Assembly: GCA_963777665.1 (NCBI GenBank)
Contig: CAVZRJ010000006.1
Coordinates: 372,001-436,000 of the forward strand
Direction of reading: 5' to 3'
Length of the DNA stretch: 64,000 nt
DNA from: Bog-756 sp963777665
GTDB lineage: Bacteria; Actinomycetota; Acidimicrobiia; Acidimicrobiales; RAAP-2
The position numbers were made by a program, and so were the translations under genes. The notes under the pieces were generated by a model that had not been told where the DNA came from, made no database searches, and saw only the letters and a list, made by a program, of their open reading frames with translations. Of this stretch, positions 25,379-34,525 are shown one piece after another; position 1 is the stretch's first letter; each line of letters opens with the position of its first letter.

Positions 25379-25384
25379 GAACAG

Positions 25385-25828
25385 GTGAAGGCGACCCTCG
25401 GAGAATGCATGGGCTGGCTCCGGATCGGAGTCGGAGTAACGATCGTTGCCGCGCCGGGAGCTCTGCTTCGGCTCTCCTCGCGTGAGGTCACCACGGGCGC
25501 GTCCCGACTGCTCCTTCGGACCATCGGAATTCGAGACCTTGCCCTCGGAATAGGGACGGTCCGAGCGGCACGCTCGGGCAATCGAGAAGCCGCCGGGACC
25601 TGGGTCATGGCAGGACTCGTCAGCGATTCCCTCGACACGGTCACCAGCCTTCTCAGCATCCCCTCGATCGGCGTGGCCGAAGGGCTCGGGGCCGCGGCTG
25701 CCGCGCTCTCGTTCGTGGGCGGCGACCTCGCGGTGCGGATCCGGGAGTCCCGGGTCACGGCCGAGGTGGACGCTCACGTCGATCATCACTCGACCGGGAG
25801 CGGAAGGGTAGGTAGTCATGACGCTTGA
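25385..25828 (+). CDS. Small membrane protein (DUF4267-like)
   Basis: 147 residues from GTG 25385 with three to four hydrophobic helices (about 10-28, 43-60, 70-90 and 97-115). The motif RTIGIRDLALGIGTVRAAR resembles DUF4267-type integral membrane proteins. The function is not known. The last four codons overlap the start of the PPOX gene (11 bases), so the two are cotranscribed and probably coupled. Confidence 0.65.
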   Translation: MKATLGECMGWLRIGVGVTIVAAPGALLRLSSREVTTGASRLLLRTIGIRDLALGIGTVRAARSGNREAAGTWVMAGLVSDSLDTVTSLLSIPSIGVAEGLGAAAAALSFVGGDLAVRIRESRVTAEVDAHVDHHSTGSGRVGSHDA

Positions 25829-26222
25829 CGACGACGTGGTCCGCCTGGCGAAAGGCCCCAACTTGGCGACGGTGGTGACCCTCATGCCGAACGGGCAGCC
25901 ACAGGCTCTCCTGACCTGGGTCGACACCGATCGTGAGGTGCTGCTCGTCAATACCGAGCCGCAACGTCAGCGAGCACGAAATGTGGCTCGGGACCCCCGC
26001 ATTACCGTCCTCATCCATTCCGCTGAAAGTCCCTTGGACTGGGCCGAAGTACGTGGTCACGTGATCGGGACGGTCACCGGTCGGGTCGCGCGCGAGCACA
26101 TCGACGAGCTTTCGCGTCGTTACGTCGGCACGGACTACCAGAACCCGGTTGGTCCCGACGGTCGGATCATCCTGCGCATCGCCGCTGACAAGGTGAACAC
26201 GCCGGCGAAGCTCTTCGGCTGA
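25818..26222 (+). CDS. PPOX-class F420-dependent oxidoreductase
   Basis: 134 residues, split-barrel flavin/deazaflavin-binding fold: NLATVVTLMPNGQPQALLTW, then VLLVNTEPQRQRARNVARDP and RITVLIHSAESPLDWAEVRG. These are the hallmarks of the actinobacterial F420-binding PPOX family (TIGR03618-like). It would use F420H2 for hydride transfer; the substrate is unknown. An SD-like GGAAGGGTAGG precedes the ATG inside the upstream gene. Confidence 0.87.
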   Translation: MTLDDDVVRLAKGPNLATVVTLMPNGQPQALLTWVDTDREVLLVNTEPQRQRARNVARDPRITVLIHSAESPLDWAEVRGHVIGTVTGRVAREHIDELSRRYVGTDYQNPVGPDGRIILRIAADKVNTPAKLFG

Positions 26223-26269
26223 ACCCGGCCGAAGGGATCTTGACGGGTACTCGGCCCAAAGACCGATCT

Positions 26270-27298
26270 CTACCGGCGGCGAAGACGTTTGTCCGAGACG
26301 GACGGGGGGGTCCATCCGGCATCGGTACCCCCGACGTTCTGACCAGGAGGAGCGATCTCGTCTATCCGATCCAGGACGTCCTCGGCCAGTGAGATCTCTG
26401 TCGTTGCAAGCTGGGATTCCAGCTGCTCCATCGTTCTGGGCCCGATGATCGGGCAGGTCACTGCCGGATGCGCGAGCACGAACGCGAGGCTGACCTCGAT
26501 CAGTGAGTGCCCGATCTCCTCGGCCAGCTTCTGCAGTCGGATGACGACATCGAGCTTCTGCTGGTTCGCGGGAAGGGAGACGTCATATCGCTCGGGCAGC
26601 ATGGCCGACCGCCGGGAGGTGTTCTGCTTGCCCTCCCCGAATGCTCCGCTCAGCCATCCACCGGCAAGGGGGCTCCAGGAGAGCACGCCCATGCCGAATT
26701 GCTGGCAGACCGGCAACAGATCGGCCTCGATGCTCCGCGCCAGGATCGAGTACTGGGGTTGTTCCGTTCGGAATCGCTCGCGGATCCGGCGCTCGGCGAC
26801 CCACTGTGCCTCGACCACCTGATGTGCGGGGAAGGTGGAGCTCCCGGCGTAGCGGATCTTGCCGTCCCGGACCAGATCGCTGAGGGCACCGAGGGTGTCG
26901 TCGATGTCGCACTCGGGGGAGGGCCGGTGGATCTGGTAGAGATCGATGTAGTCGGTGTCGAGTCGCCGCAGGCTGTTCTCACACTCGGCGATGACCCACC
27001 GTCTCGAATTCCCCTGGCTGTTGGGATCACGCGCCATGGGACCGTGCACCTTGGTGGCGAGCACGATGTTCTCTCGCTCCAGGCCCTTGAGAGCCTTGCC
27101 CACGATTGTTTCGGACTCGCCAGCCGAGTACATGTCGGCGGTGTCGATGAAATTGACGCCGGCATCAACCGCGCGATGGATGATGCGGATCGAGTCTTCG
27201 TGATCCGGATTGCCCCAGGCACCGAACATCATCGCGCCGAGACACAGTTCACTGACTTTGACGCCGGTCGATCCGAGAGTGCGGAATTCCATGGGCAC
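26270..27298 (-). CDS. Aldo/keto reductase
   Basis: 342 residues, TIM-barrel aldo/keto reductase. FRTLGSTGVKVSELCLGAM opens the fold, FIDTADMYSAGESETIVGKA holds the catalytic Asp and Tyr, the catalytic Lys lies in VLATKVHGPM with the following His, and CPIIGPRTMEQLES is the NADPH-binding phosphate loop near the end. It reduces carbonyls with NADPH. Close relatives are annotated only generically. Single gene, convergent with the PPOX operon. Confidence 0.9.
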   Translation of the reverse strand: MPMEFRTLGSTGVKVSELCLGAMMFGAWGNPDHEDSIRIIHRAVDAGVNFIDTADMYSAGESETIVGKALKGLERENIVLATKVHGPMARDPNSQGNSRRWVIAECENSLRRLDTDYIDLYQIHRPSPECDIDDTLGALSDLVRDGKIRYAGSSTFPAHQVVEAQWVAERRIRERFRTEQPQYSILARSIEADLLPVCQQFGMGVLSWSPLAGGWLSGAFGEGKQNTSRRSAMLPERYDVSLPANQQKLDVVIRLQKLAEEIGHSLIEVSLAFVLAHPAVTCPIIGPRTMEQLESQLATTEISLAEDVLDRIDEIAPPGQNVGGTDAGWTPPSVSDKRLRRR

Positions 27299-27372
27299 AC
27301 TTAACCATACGGAGACCGGCGAGTGCCTGCCGTGCCCATCCGGATCCTCGTCCGCACGGGAGCGCCAGCCTG

Positions 27373-28575
27373 TTGCAAACTACTGCTGTGCAAGCCGTGC
27401 AATTCGACCTGTCAGACCCCGAGTTCCCGGCGTCCCTTGCCCAGGTGCCCGAGCCGGAGCTACCCACCGGGGAGTGGGCGCGGGTGGCAGTCGCCGCCGG
27501 AGGGATCTGCGGTAGCGATCTCCACCTCTTCTCGCCGACCGGTGGGGGGTCGCCGACACTGGTTTCGCTCGGCACCCTCCCGTTCGTACTGGGTCACGAG
27601 ATCGCCGGCACCGTCATCGAGGTCGGGCCGGACTGTCCCTGGTCCGTCGGCACCCGGGTAGCGGTGGACCCGATACTCCCGTGCCTGGTACGCGGCATCG
27701 ACCCACCCTGTGCCAACTGTCTCCGCGGTTGGCCCTCGAGCTGTCTCGCGCTCGACAGTCGGATCCTGACACCCGGACGATCGATCGGCTACACCGACGG
27801 GTTAGGCGGAGGGTGGGCCGAGCAAGTCGTCGGACATCCCTCCATGCTCCACCAGATTCCCGACGACGTTCCGAACCGGATCGCCGCTCTGCACGAGCCG
27901 ATCTCGATCGCCCTCCACGGGCTCAGCCGCCGGCCACCTGAAGGCAACGACCCCATCCTCGTGATCGGCGGGGGCATCATCGGACTGGCCGCCCTCGTCG
28001 CACTGAGCGCACTCTTCCCTGGCAACCCGGTCACCGTCCTCGTGCGTCATGCCCACCAGGCAGCCGCAGCCCAGGCGTGTGGGGCCACCCATGTGATCCA
28101 GGGATCTGGAGCCGAAGCGTTCGAGCGACTGTCCGCGATCCTGGGCATCCGGACCGTCGGTTCGGGACAGGACCGGATGCTCGTCGGGGGCTTTCCGTAC
28201 GTCGTCGAAGCTGCCGGCAGCGCAGGATCCACGACCGATGCCCTGCGGGCGGTGGACAACCGGGGAACGGTCATCCTGCTCGGCGCTCTGGGCACGGGCA
28301 CAGTCGACATGACCCCACTCTGGTACAAGGAGGCGGTGGTCATCGGCTCGGTCGACCACGGTCGGAATCCCGCCGCGTCCATTGGCCAGGCACAACCCGG
28401 GCGGGACCACTCGATCGATGTCGCCCTCGACATCCTGGCCCGCCGCACCTTCCCGGCAGACCTCATCGTGACCCACGAGTTCCCGCTCGCCGGGTACCGG
28501 GAAGCAGTGCGAACCGGACTGGACAAGGGTGCCAGCGAAGCCGTCAAAGTGGTCTTTCAACCTTCAGAGATGTGA
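27373..28575 (+). CDS. Zinc-dependent alcohol dehydrogenase (MDR family)
   Basis: 400 residues. The catalytic zinc site uses GGICGSDLHLFS and GHEIAG; the structural zinc lobe has CANCLRGWPSSC plus an upstream cysteine; the nucleotide site is VIGGGIIGLAALVAL. The layout is that of threonine-dehydrogenase/sorbitol-dehydrogenase-like MDR enzymes. Start TTG 27373 or GTG 27388; neither has a strong ribosome site. It is divergent from the aldo/keto reductase with 74 bases between them, so a shared control region is possible. Confidence 0.85.
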   Translation: MQTTAVQAVQFDLSDPEFPASLAQVPEPELPTGEWARVAVAAGGICGSDLHLFSPTGGGSPTLVSLGTLPFVLGHEIAGTVIEVGPDCPWSVGTRVAVDPILPCLVRGIDPPCANCLRGWPSSCLALDSRILTPGRSIGYTDGLGGGWAEQVVGHPSMLHQIPDDVPNRIAALHEPISIALHGLSRRPPEGNDPILVIGGGIIGLAALVALSALFPGNPVTVLVRHAHQAAAAQACGATHVIQGSGAEAFERLSAILGIRTVGSGQDRMLVGGFPYVVEAAGSAGSTTDALRAVDNRGTVILLGALGTGTVDMTPLWYKEAVVIGSVDHGRNPAASIGQAQPGRDHSIDVALDILARRTFPADLIVTHEFPLAGYREAVRTGLDKGASEAVKVVFQPSEM

Positions 28576-28590
28576 CCCACTCCCAGCCCG

Positions 28591-28950
28591 TCACGCGGAG
28601 CCGTTTCGAGCCTCCTTGGCGAACCGCGCCATCAGTTGCCGCGAGACGCCTACCTTTCTGGCCACCTCGCCTATGGTCAAACCCTCGTCCAACGCTGCCC
28701 TCACGAAGGTAAGTCTCATCTCGTGGCGGCGTTGCTCATAGCGAGAGAGATGCTCGGCAGCGCTTTGCCGGAGGTCTGATGCGTTGGCACCGGCATCCTC
28801 AACGGCGCTGGAGATGGCCACACCGTTCCGCAGCTTCTTGATCATCCTCCGACCGATGGTCTCCCCCTCGCGCAGGGCGGCCCTCAATTCGGCAGAAGCC
28901 TCCATGGTCCGCTCGACTGATGCGATGGCAGCGGCCCGTTGACGATCCAC
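28591..28950 (-). CDS. Small helix-turn-helix protein, copy 2 of a three-member family
   Basis: 119 residues from GTG 28950. The C-terminal signature LTIGEVARKVGVSRQLMARF followed by AKE matches copies at 20886-21251 and 57440-57811. The N-terminal two thirds are helical with KKLRNGVAISSAVED and a YEQRRHEMRLTF segment like those in copy 1. It is preceded by the -10 box TATAAC six bases from the GTG, so it is likely leaderless. It probably binds DNA; targets unknown. Convergent with the alcohol dehydrogenase. Confidence 0.7.
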   Translation of the reverse strand: MDRQRAAAIASVERTMEASAELRAALREGETIGRRMIKKLRNGVAISSAVEDAGANASDLRQSAAEHLSRYEQRRHEMRLTFVRAALDEGLTIGEVARKVGVSRQLMARFAKEARNGSA

Positions 28951-28956
28951 TGCCCA

Positions 28957-28962
28957 GTTATA
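28957..28962 (-). promoter_or_regulatory. -10 box (TATAAC) of the leaderless small HTH gene
   Basis: On the minus strand TATAAC differs from TATAAT by one base and ends six bases before the GTG. No convincing -35 was found. Confidence 0.5.
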
Positions 28963-29117
28963 CCGCGCCCGACCCGCTCCTTGGTCACGCTCACAAAACC
29001 TGTGGTGGGAGTGGATTCAGCATCGGCGAATGGTCCCGGACACCTGTGAGTACCGGCAGCGTCTCGCCAGGTTCGGCCCAGCTTCTCCGAGAAAACCGAG
29101 ACCTCGAGCGAACCGTG

Positions 29118-31565
29118 TCACGCCACTACCCTCAGTTGAAACGCCCTCGTCGCCGTGGTGAGGAAGTGGTCAGTCACCTCAATTGTCAGGTCGTATGTCT
29201 TCGCAGTGTCCGAGGACAACACCGTGCCTGAAATCTTGCCGGTACTCGCATTGAGCGTAAGACCCCTGGGTAGTGAGCCACTCGAAATCGACCAGTGATA
29301 CGGCGTGATCCCTCCGGTCGCGACAAGTGTCGTCGCCGGATACGTCGTCCCTTTGACCGCGTTGGGAAGCGATGCCGTCGTAATCTGCAGGCCGAGGACA
29401 GTCACGCTGAAGGACCAGGTCCCTGAATCTCCGAGGGCGTCCGACTCCGTTCCGGAGACGCGGTAGGTTCCCTTGGGCACCGTCGCGGCGACGTTGATAT
29501 GACCCGTGGTCGAAACGCTCACGTCTGCTGAACTGACTGTTGTGGTCCAGGCAACGAGGCCACCGTGAGCGACCGGATTCCGTACCATCAGCTGCCCCGA
29601 ATACGCCGCGCCATGGGAGATCGTGGCCGAGAAGGGTGCGCCTTGGAACAGGGTGTTCCGGGTGACGACGAGGACGTAACCCCACGATCCGGTGTCACCG
29701 AGTACGTCCCTGTCGGTTCCAGCCGCCCTGTAGGTGCCGACGGGGAGTGAACCCGGAGCAGACACCGCCCCGGAGGTCGACACCGTGACCTGCGGGGTTC
29801 CGGCGCTCTGGGTGAAGGTGACCGCCCCGTTGTTCCCGGTCACGACCAGCTGGTCGCTGAGTGCCGAGCCGGCGGTGACCGATCCGCCGGTCGGCGAGGA
29901 CTGGGCGATCGTCCCGGCCAGGACGGTGAGCTGGTAGCTCCAGGTGCCGGTGTCCCCCAACGGATCGGTGTCCGTGCCGGTGGCGGTGTAGGTGCCGACG
30001 GGGAGTGAGCCCGGAGCAGACACCGCCCCGGAGGTCGACACCGTCACCTGCGGGGTTCCGGTGCTCTGGGTGAAGGTGACCGCCCCGTTGTTCCCGGTCA
30101 CGACCAGCTGGTCGCTGAGTGCCGAGCCGGCGGTGACCGATCCGCCGATGGGCGAGGACTGGGCGATCGTCCCGGCCAGGACGGTGAGCTGGTAGCTCCA
30201 GGTGCCGGTGTCCCCCAACGGATCGGTGTCCGTGCCGGTGGCGGTGTAGGTGCCGACGGGGAGTGAGCCCGGAGCAGACACCTCCCCGGAGGTCGACACC
30301 GTGACCTGCGGGGTTCCGGTGCTCTGGGTGAAGGTGACCGCCCCGTTGTTCCCGGTCACGACCAGCTGGTCGCTGAGTGCCGAGCCGGCGGTGACCGATC
30401 CGCCGGTCGGCGAGGACTGGGCGATCGTCCCGGCCAGGACGGTGAGCTGGTAGCTCCAGGTGCCGGTGTCCCCCAACGGATCGGTGTCCGTGCCGGTGGC
30501 GGTGTAGGTGCCGACGGGGAGTGAGCCCGGAGCAGACACCTCCCCGGAGGTCGACACCGTGACCTGCGGGGTTCCGGTGCTCTGGGTGAAGGTGACCGCC
30601 CCGTTGTTCCCGGTCACGACCAGCTGGTCGCTGAGTGCCGAGCCGGCGGTGACCGATCCGCCGGTCGGCGAGGACTGGGCGATCGTCCCGGCCAGGACGG
30701 TGAGCTGGTAGCTCCAGGTGCCGGTGTCCCCCAACGGATCGGTGTCCGTGCCGGTGGCGGTGTAGGTGCCGACGGGGAGTGAACCCGGAGCAGACACCGC
30801 CCCGGAGGTCGACACCGTGACCTGCGGGGTTCCGGCGCTCTGGGTGAAGGTGACCGCCCCGTTGTTCCCGGTCACGACCAGCTGGTCGCTGAGTGCCGAG
30901 CCGGCGGTGACCGATCCGCCGGTCGGCGAGGACTGGGCGATCGTCCCGGCCAGGACGGTGAGCTGGTAGCTCCAGGTGCCGGTGTCCCCCAACGGATCGG
31001 TGTCCGTGCCGGTGGCGGTGTAGGTGCCGACGGGGAGTGAGCCCGGAGCAGACACCGCCCCGGAGGTCGACACCGTGACCTGCGGGGTTCCGGTGCTCTG
31101 GGTGAAGGTGACCGCCCCGTTGTTCCCGGTCACGACCAGCTGGTCGCTGAGTGCCGAGCCGGCGGTGACCGATCCGCCGGTCGGCGAGGACTGGGCGATC
31201 GTCCCGGCCAGGACGGTGAGCTGGTAGCTCCAGGTGCCGGTGTCCCCCAACGGATCGGTGTCCGTGCCGGTGGCGGTGTAGGTGCCGACGGGGAGTGAGC
31301 CCGGAGCAGACACCGCCCCGGAGGTCGACACCGTCACCTGCGGGGTTCCGGTGCTCTGGGTGAAGGTGACCGCCCCGTTGTTCCCGGTCACGACCAGCTG
31401 GTCGCTGAGTGCCGAGCCGGCGGTGACCGATCCGCCGATGGGCGAGGACTGGGCGATGAGTCCGGACGCGGACGCCGCATCGAGACCCACTCCTGTTGCC
31501 GCTACGAGGCCCAGCCCTCCGACGGCAAGAGCAGCCCACAGGCGGCAAACTCGGATCTTGGCCAT
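29118..31565 (-). CDS. Secreted protein of tandem Ig-like repeats
   Basis: 815 residues. A signal peptide (about 1-34, ending ASAS) is followed by seven near-identical 86-residue repeats (about 37-638), each opening IAQSSPTGGSVTAGSALSDQ and closing with LGDTGTWSYQLTVLA. An eighth, diverged repeat (NTLFQGAPFSATISHGAAYS onward) and a final putative-Ig (He_PIG-type) domain (LPRGLTLNASTGKISGTVLS) complete the protein. There is no LPxTG or membrane anchor at the C-terminus, so it is probably released or bound noncovalently. Likely role: adhesion or a structural surface protein (inference). ATG 31565 follows GGAGGCGGGGG. Confidence 0.8.
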   Translation of the reverse strand: MAKIRVCRLWAALAVGGLGLVAATGVGLDAASASGLIAQSSPIGGSVTAGSALSDQLVVTGNNGAVTFTQSTGTPQVTVSTSGAVSAPGSLPVGTYTATGTDTDPLGDTGTWSYQLTVLAGTIAQSSPTGGSVTAGSALSDQLVVTGNNGAVTFTQSTGTPQVTVSTSGAVSAPGSLPVGTYTATGTDTDPLGDTGTWSYQLTVLAGTIAQSSPTGGSVTAGSALSDQLVVTGNNGAVTFTQSAGTPQVTVSTSGAVSAPGSLPVGTYTATGTDTDPLGDTGTWSYQLTVLAGTIAQSSPTGGSVTAGSALSDQLVVTGNNGAVTFTQSTGTPQVTVSTSGEVSAPGSLPVGTYTATGTDTDPLGDTGTWSYQLTVLAGTIAQSSPTGGSVTAGSALSDQLVVTGNNGAVTFTQSTGTPQVTVSTSGEVSAPGSLPVGTYTATGTDTDPLGDTGTWSYQLTVLAGTIAQSSPIGGSVTAGSALSDQLVVTGNNGAVTFTQSTGTPQVTVSTSGAVSAPGSLPVGTYTATGTDTDPLGDTGTWSYQLTVLAGTIAQSSPTGGSVTAGSALSDQLVVTGNNGAVTFTQSAGTPQVTVSTSGAVSAPGSLPVGTYRAAGTDRDVLGDTGSWGYVLVVTRNTLFQGAPFSATISHGAAYSGQLMVRNPVAHGGLVAWTTTVSSADVSVSTTGHINVAATVPKGTYRVSGTESDALGDSGTWSFSVTVLGLQITTASLPNAVKGTTYPATTLVATGGITPYHWSISSGSLPRGLTLNASTGKISGTVLSSDTAKTYDLTIEVTDHFLTTATRAFQLRVVA
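29653..31457 (-). repeat. Seven tandem 258-bp coding repeats
   Basis: Units of exactly 258 bases (86 codons) that differ at only a few bases. Marker bases sort them, N- to C-terminal, as A-D-B-C-C-A-B: A has PIGG and a GTCACC/GTGACC variant, B has SAGTP plus GAACCC, C has SGEV. The identity of non-adjacent units (1 with 6, 3 with 7) shows that multi-unit blocks were copied or converted. Only unit 7 has a diverged 3' end. Confidence 0.9.
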
Positions 31566-31797
31566 GATGACCCCCGCCTCCCGTCACTGCGCAGCATCGA
31601 CCCAATTGCCCTCGCAGCCTGAATCACCGACGAGAGGGTGTCAAGCGGTGAGATCGAGGCGATCCGGGGTCGGGCCAATCGGGTGCCCGGGCAACGGTCA
31701 ATTGCCGTGTCGTTTGGAGCCTCCTGGTCGGCGCTCGAGCTCGTCGAGGGCGCAGCGGACGTTCCCGCGGCAGGCGGAGTCGGGACCCGCCTCTCGC

Positions 31798-32445
31798 TCA
31801 TCTCAGCTTGGCGAGCGCCTCGTTGAGTTGGAGGACCACGATGTAGCTGCTCCCCAGGAATCCGAGCTGAGCACTGTTGTTCTCGCGGTTGATGAGTGCC
31901 CGCAGTGCCGAGGGTGCGATCCCGGTTGCTTTCGACACCATCGGGATCTGGGCGATCGCGTCGGCCGCCGTGATGTCCGGGTCGATGCCACTGCCCGAGG
32001 TGGTGACCAGGTCGGGGGTGGGATTGACGCCACGGGCCTCCCAGTAAGCCACGAGCTGCTGGGTGTTGGACAGCAGGACCTTGGACCTGGGGCCCAGGTT
32101 GGTGGCGCCGGACGAACCCGAGTTCAGGACCCTGGGCTTGCCTGGGATGTTGTTGGCCTGGAGCGGGTTGTCTCCCCCACCGGCGACCGGGCTCAGCGAG
32201 CCGGCGTAGGGGCCGAGGGCATCGGGCCGGCCTTGGAACACGCAGCTCCCGAGTGGGTGACCGGGGCACTTCGTCTGCGACCAGTTCTGGCCGACGAGGG
32301 TCGAGCCATTCGCGGTGATCGAGCCGTCGGCCTGGTGCTTGAACAGCAGCTGGGCGACGCCGGTACCGGCAAAGGCATAGACGAAGCCGAAGAAGACCGT
32401 GATCATCACGATCGAGATGAACGAGCGGCGGAGATGGACGAGCAT
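31798..32445 (-). CDS. kdpC: Potassium-transporting ATPase KdpC subunit
   Basis: 215 residues. One N-terminal membrane helix (about 7-28, FISIVMITVFFGFVYAFAGT) and a periplasm-side domain with the conserved LVTTSGSGIDPDITAADA. KdpC is the small subunit that stabilises the KdpFABC complex and assists potassium binding. The start ATG 32445 gives the family N-terminus; the frame stays open upstream. It lies 13 bases after kdpB. Confidence 0.95.
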   Translation of the reverse strand: MLVHLRRSFISIVMITVFFGFVYAFAGTGVAQLLFKHQADGSITANGSTLVGQNWSQTKCPGHPLGSCVFQGRPDALGPYAGSLSPVAGGGDNPLQANNIPGKPRVLNSGSSGATNLGPRSKVLLSNTQQLVAYWEARGVNPTPDLVTTSGSGIDPDITAADAIAQIPMVSKATGIAPSALRALINRENNSAQLGFLGSSYIVVLQLNEALAKLR

Positions 32446-32458
32446 CAGACAGTCTCCA

Positions 32459-34525
32459 TCAGTAGGCGTGCAGTGCGACGAGGATGAGATCGATGAGCTT
32501 GATGCCAATGAACGGGACAATGATCCCGCCCACTCCGTAGATCCACACGTTCCGGCGCAGAATGGCCGCAGAACCGGCTGCGCGGAACTTGACGCCGCGG
32601 AGGGCGAGCGGGATGAGGGCCACGATGACCAAGGCGTTGAAGATGACCGCGGAGAGCACGGCGCTCTGCGGGCTATGCAGCTTCATGATGTTCAATGGGG
32701 CAAGCTGCGGGTAGGTGGCAATGAACAACGCAGGCACGATGGCGAAGTACTTGGCCACGTCGTTGGCGATCGAAAACGTGGTGAGCGAACCCCGGGTGAT
32801 GAGGAGCTGCTTGCCGATCTCGACGACGTCGATGAGCTTGGTCGGGTTCGAGTCGAGGTCGACCATGTTGCCGGCCTCCTTGGCGGCGGTGGTCCCGGTG
32901 TTCATGGCCACCCCGACGTCGGCCTGGGCGAGAGCCGGTGCGTCGTTGGTGCCGTCGCCCGTCATCGCGATCAGCTTCCCGCCCTCCTGCTCGGACTTGA
33001 TGAGGGCCATCTTGGCCTCAGGGGTCGCCTCGGCGAGGAAGTCGTCGACGCCGGCCTCCTGAGCGATGGCGGCCGCGGTCAGGGGGTTGTCGCCGGTGAT
33101 CATCACGGTCCGGATCCCCATCTGGCGCATCTCGTCGAACTTCTCCCGGATGCCTTGCTTCACCACGTCCTTGAGCTCGATGACTCCGAGGATGTCTCCG
33201 CCTTCGGCCACCACCAGCGGCGTCGATCCGGCCCGCGAGACTCGCTCGACGATGCCGCCGAGGTCGGCGGGGACACTTCCCCCCTGCTCGGTCACCCACC
33301 GCTTGATCGAGTCGGCCGCGCCCTTGCGGATCTGACGGCCATCGATGTCGAGCCCGGACATACGGGTCTGGGCGGTGAACGGTACGAAGGCGTGCTCGCC
33401 CTCGAGCTCACGCTCCCGGATGTTGAACCGCTCCTTGGCCAATACCACGATGGAGCGGCCTTCGGGGGTCTCGTCAGCCAGCGAGGCCAGCTGGGCCACG
33501 TCGGCCACGTCCTGCTCGTGGTGGCCACTGACCGGGTAGAAGTCCGATGCCATGCGGTTGCCGAGGGTGATGGTCCCCGTCTTGTCGAGCAACAGGGTCT
33601 GCACGTCCCCGGCGGCCTCGACCGCCCGGCCGCTCATGGCCAGCACGTTTCGCTGGACCAGGCGGTCCATACCGGCGATACCGATGGCGGAGAGCAGTGC
33701 GCCGATGGTGGTCGGGATGAGGCAGACGAGCAGCGCCACCAGGACGACCACCGACACCGTTGCCCCGGAGTAGTGGCCGAACGCCTGGAGCGTTACGACC
33801 ACGGGGAGGAAGACGATGGTGAGCACGGCCAACAGGATGGTGAGGGCGATCTCGTTCGGCGTCTTCTGGCGGTTGGCCCCTTCCACCAGGGTGATCATCC
33901 GGTCGAGGAACGTCTGGCCGCGCTCGGCGGTGATACGAACAACGATCCGGTCGGAGAGCACCTTGGTCCCGCCGGTGACCGCCGAGCGGTCACCCCCCGA
34001 CTCGCGGATGACCGGGGCCGACTCGCCTGTGATGGCCGATTCGTCGACCGAGGCGATGCCCTCGGTGATCTCGCCGTCGGAGGGGATGAGGTCCCCAGCC
34101 TCGCAGACCACCATGTCCCCCTTGGCCAAGGACGCCGCCGCCACCAGCTCCTCGGTGCCGTCGGAGTTGAGGCGACGCGCCTCGGTCTCCGAGCGCATCC
34201 GGCGCAGCGTGTCGGCCTGGGCCTTGCCCCGCCCTTCGGCCATGGCCTCGGCGAAGTTGGCGAAGATCACCGTCAGGAACAGCCAGATGGTGATGGACCA
34301 GGTGAAGGTGCTCGGGTGGGCAATGGCTTCGATGAACGTGATCACCGTCCCGACCAACACGACGAACATGACCGGGTTCTTGATCTGGATCGCCGGGTTC
34401 AGCTTCTTGAACGAGTCGACCAGGGCCTTGCGCAGAATCTCGCCATCGAAGAGGCCCCGGGCCTCGGCGACGCCGTGGGCCTCGACTGGCTGGTGCGGCT
34501 CCGGATGGGTGGTGGCCATCGTCAT
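32459..34525 (-). CDS. kdpB: Potassium-transporting P-type ATPase KdpB subunit
   Basis: 688 residues. Catalytic ATPase subunit: phosphorylated Asp314 in LLLDKTGTITLGN, actuator loop VDESAITGESAPVI, hinge VMITGDNPLTAAAIA and MTGDGTNDAPALAQADVGVA. Membrane helices are visible at about 52-72, 75-93, 228-250 and at the C-terminus. It energises KdpA-bound potassium uptake. Its ATG shares one base with the kdpA stop (TGATG), so translation is coupled. Confidence 0.97.
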   Translation of the reverse strand: MTMATTHPEPHQPVEAHGVAEARGLFDGEILRKALVDSFKKLNPAIQIKNPVMFVVLVGTVITFIEAIAHPSTFTWSITIWLFLTVIFANFAEAMAEGRGKAQADTLRRMRSETEARRLNSDGTEELVAAASLAKGDMVVCEAGDLIPSDGEITEGIASVDESAITGESAPVIRESGGDRSAVTGGTKVLSDRIVVRITAERGQTFLDRMITLVEGANRQKTPNEIALTILLAVLTIVFLPVVVTLQAFGHYSGATVSVVVLVALLVCLIPTTIGALLSAIGIAGMDRLVQRNVLAMSGRAVEAAGDVQTLLLDKTGTITLGNRMASDFYPVSGHHEQDVADVAQLASLADETPEGRSIVVLAKERFNIRERELEGEHAFVPFTAQTRMSGLDIDGRQIRKGAADSIKRWVTEQGGSVPADLGGIVERVSRAGSTPLVVAEGGDILGVIELKDVVKQGIREKFDEMRQMGIRTVMITGDNPLTAAAIAQEAGVDDFLAEATPEAKMALIKSEQEGGKLIAMTGDGTNDAPALAQADVGVAMNTGTTAAKEAGNMVDLDSNPTKLIDVVEIGKQLLITRGSLTTFSIANDVAKYFAIVPALFIATYPQLAPLNIMKLHSPQSAVLSAVIFNALVIVALIPLALRGVKFRAAGSAAILRRNVWIYGVGGIIVPFIGIKLIDLILVALHAY

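Noticed and set aside
29653..31457. Tandem repeats as a possible CRISPR array
   Set aside because: Units are 258 bases, contiguous, in frame and without unique spacers.
29695..31605. Arginine/histidine-rich alternative frame and seven short plus-strand frames within the repeat gene
   Set aside because: They are produced by the 258-bp repeat in other frames; only the 815-residue frame has a signal peptide and Ig-like sequence.
31566..31797. Gap between the repeat-protein gene and kdpC
   Set aside because: Searched for RNA genes, hairpins and small ORFs; nothing convincing.
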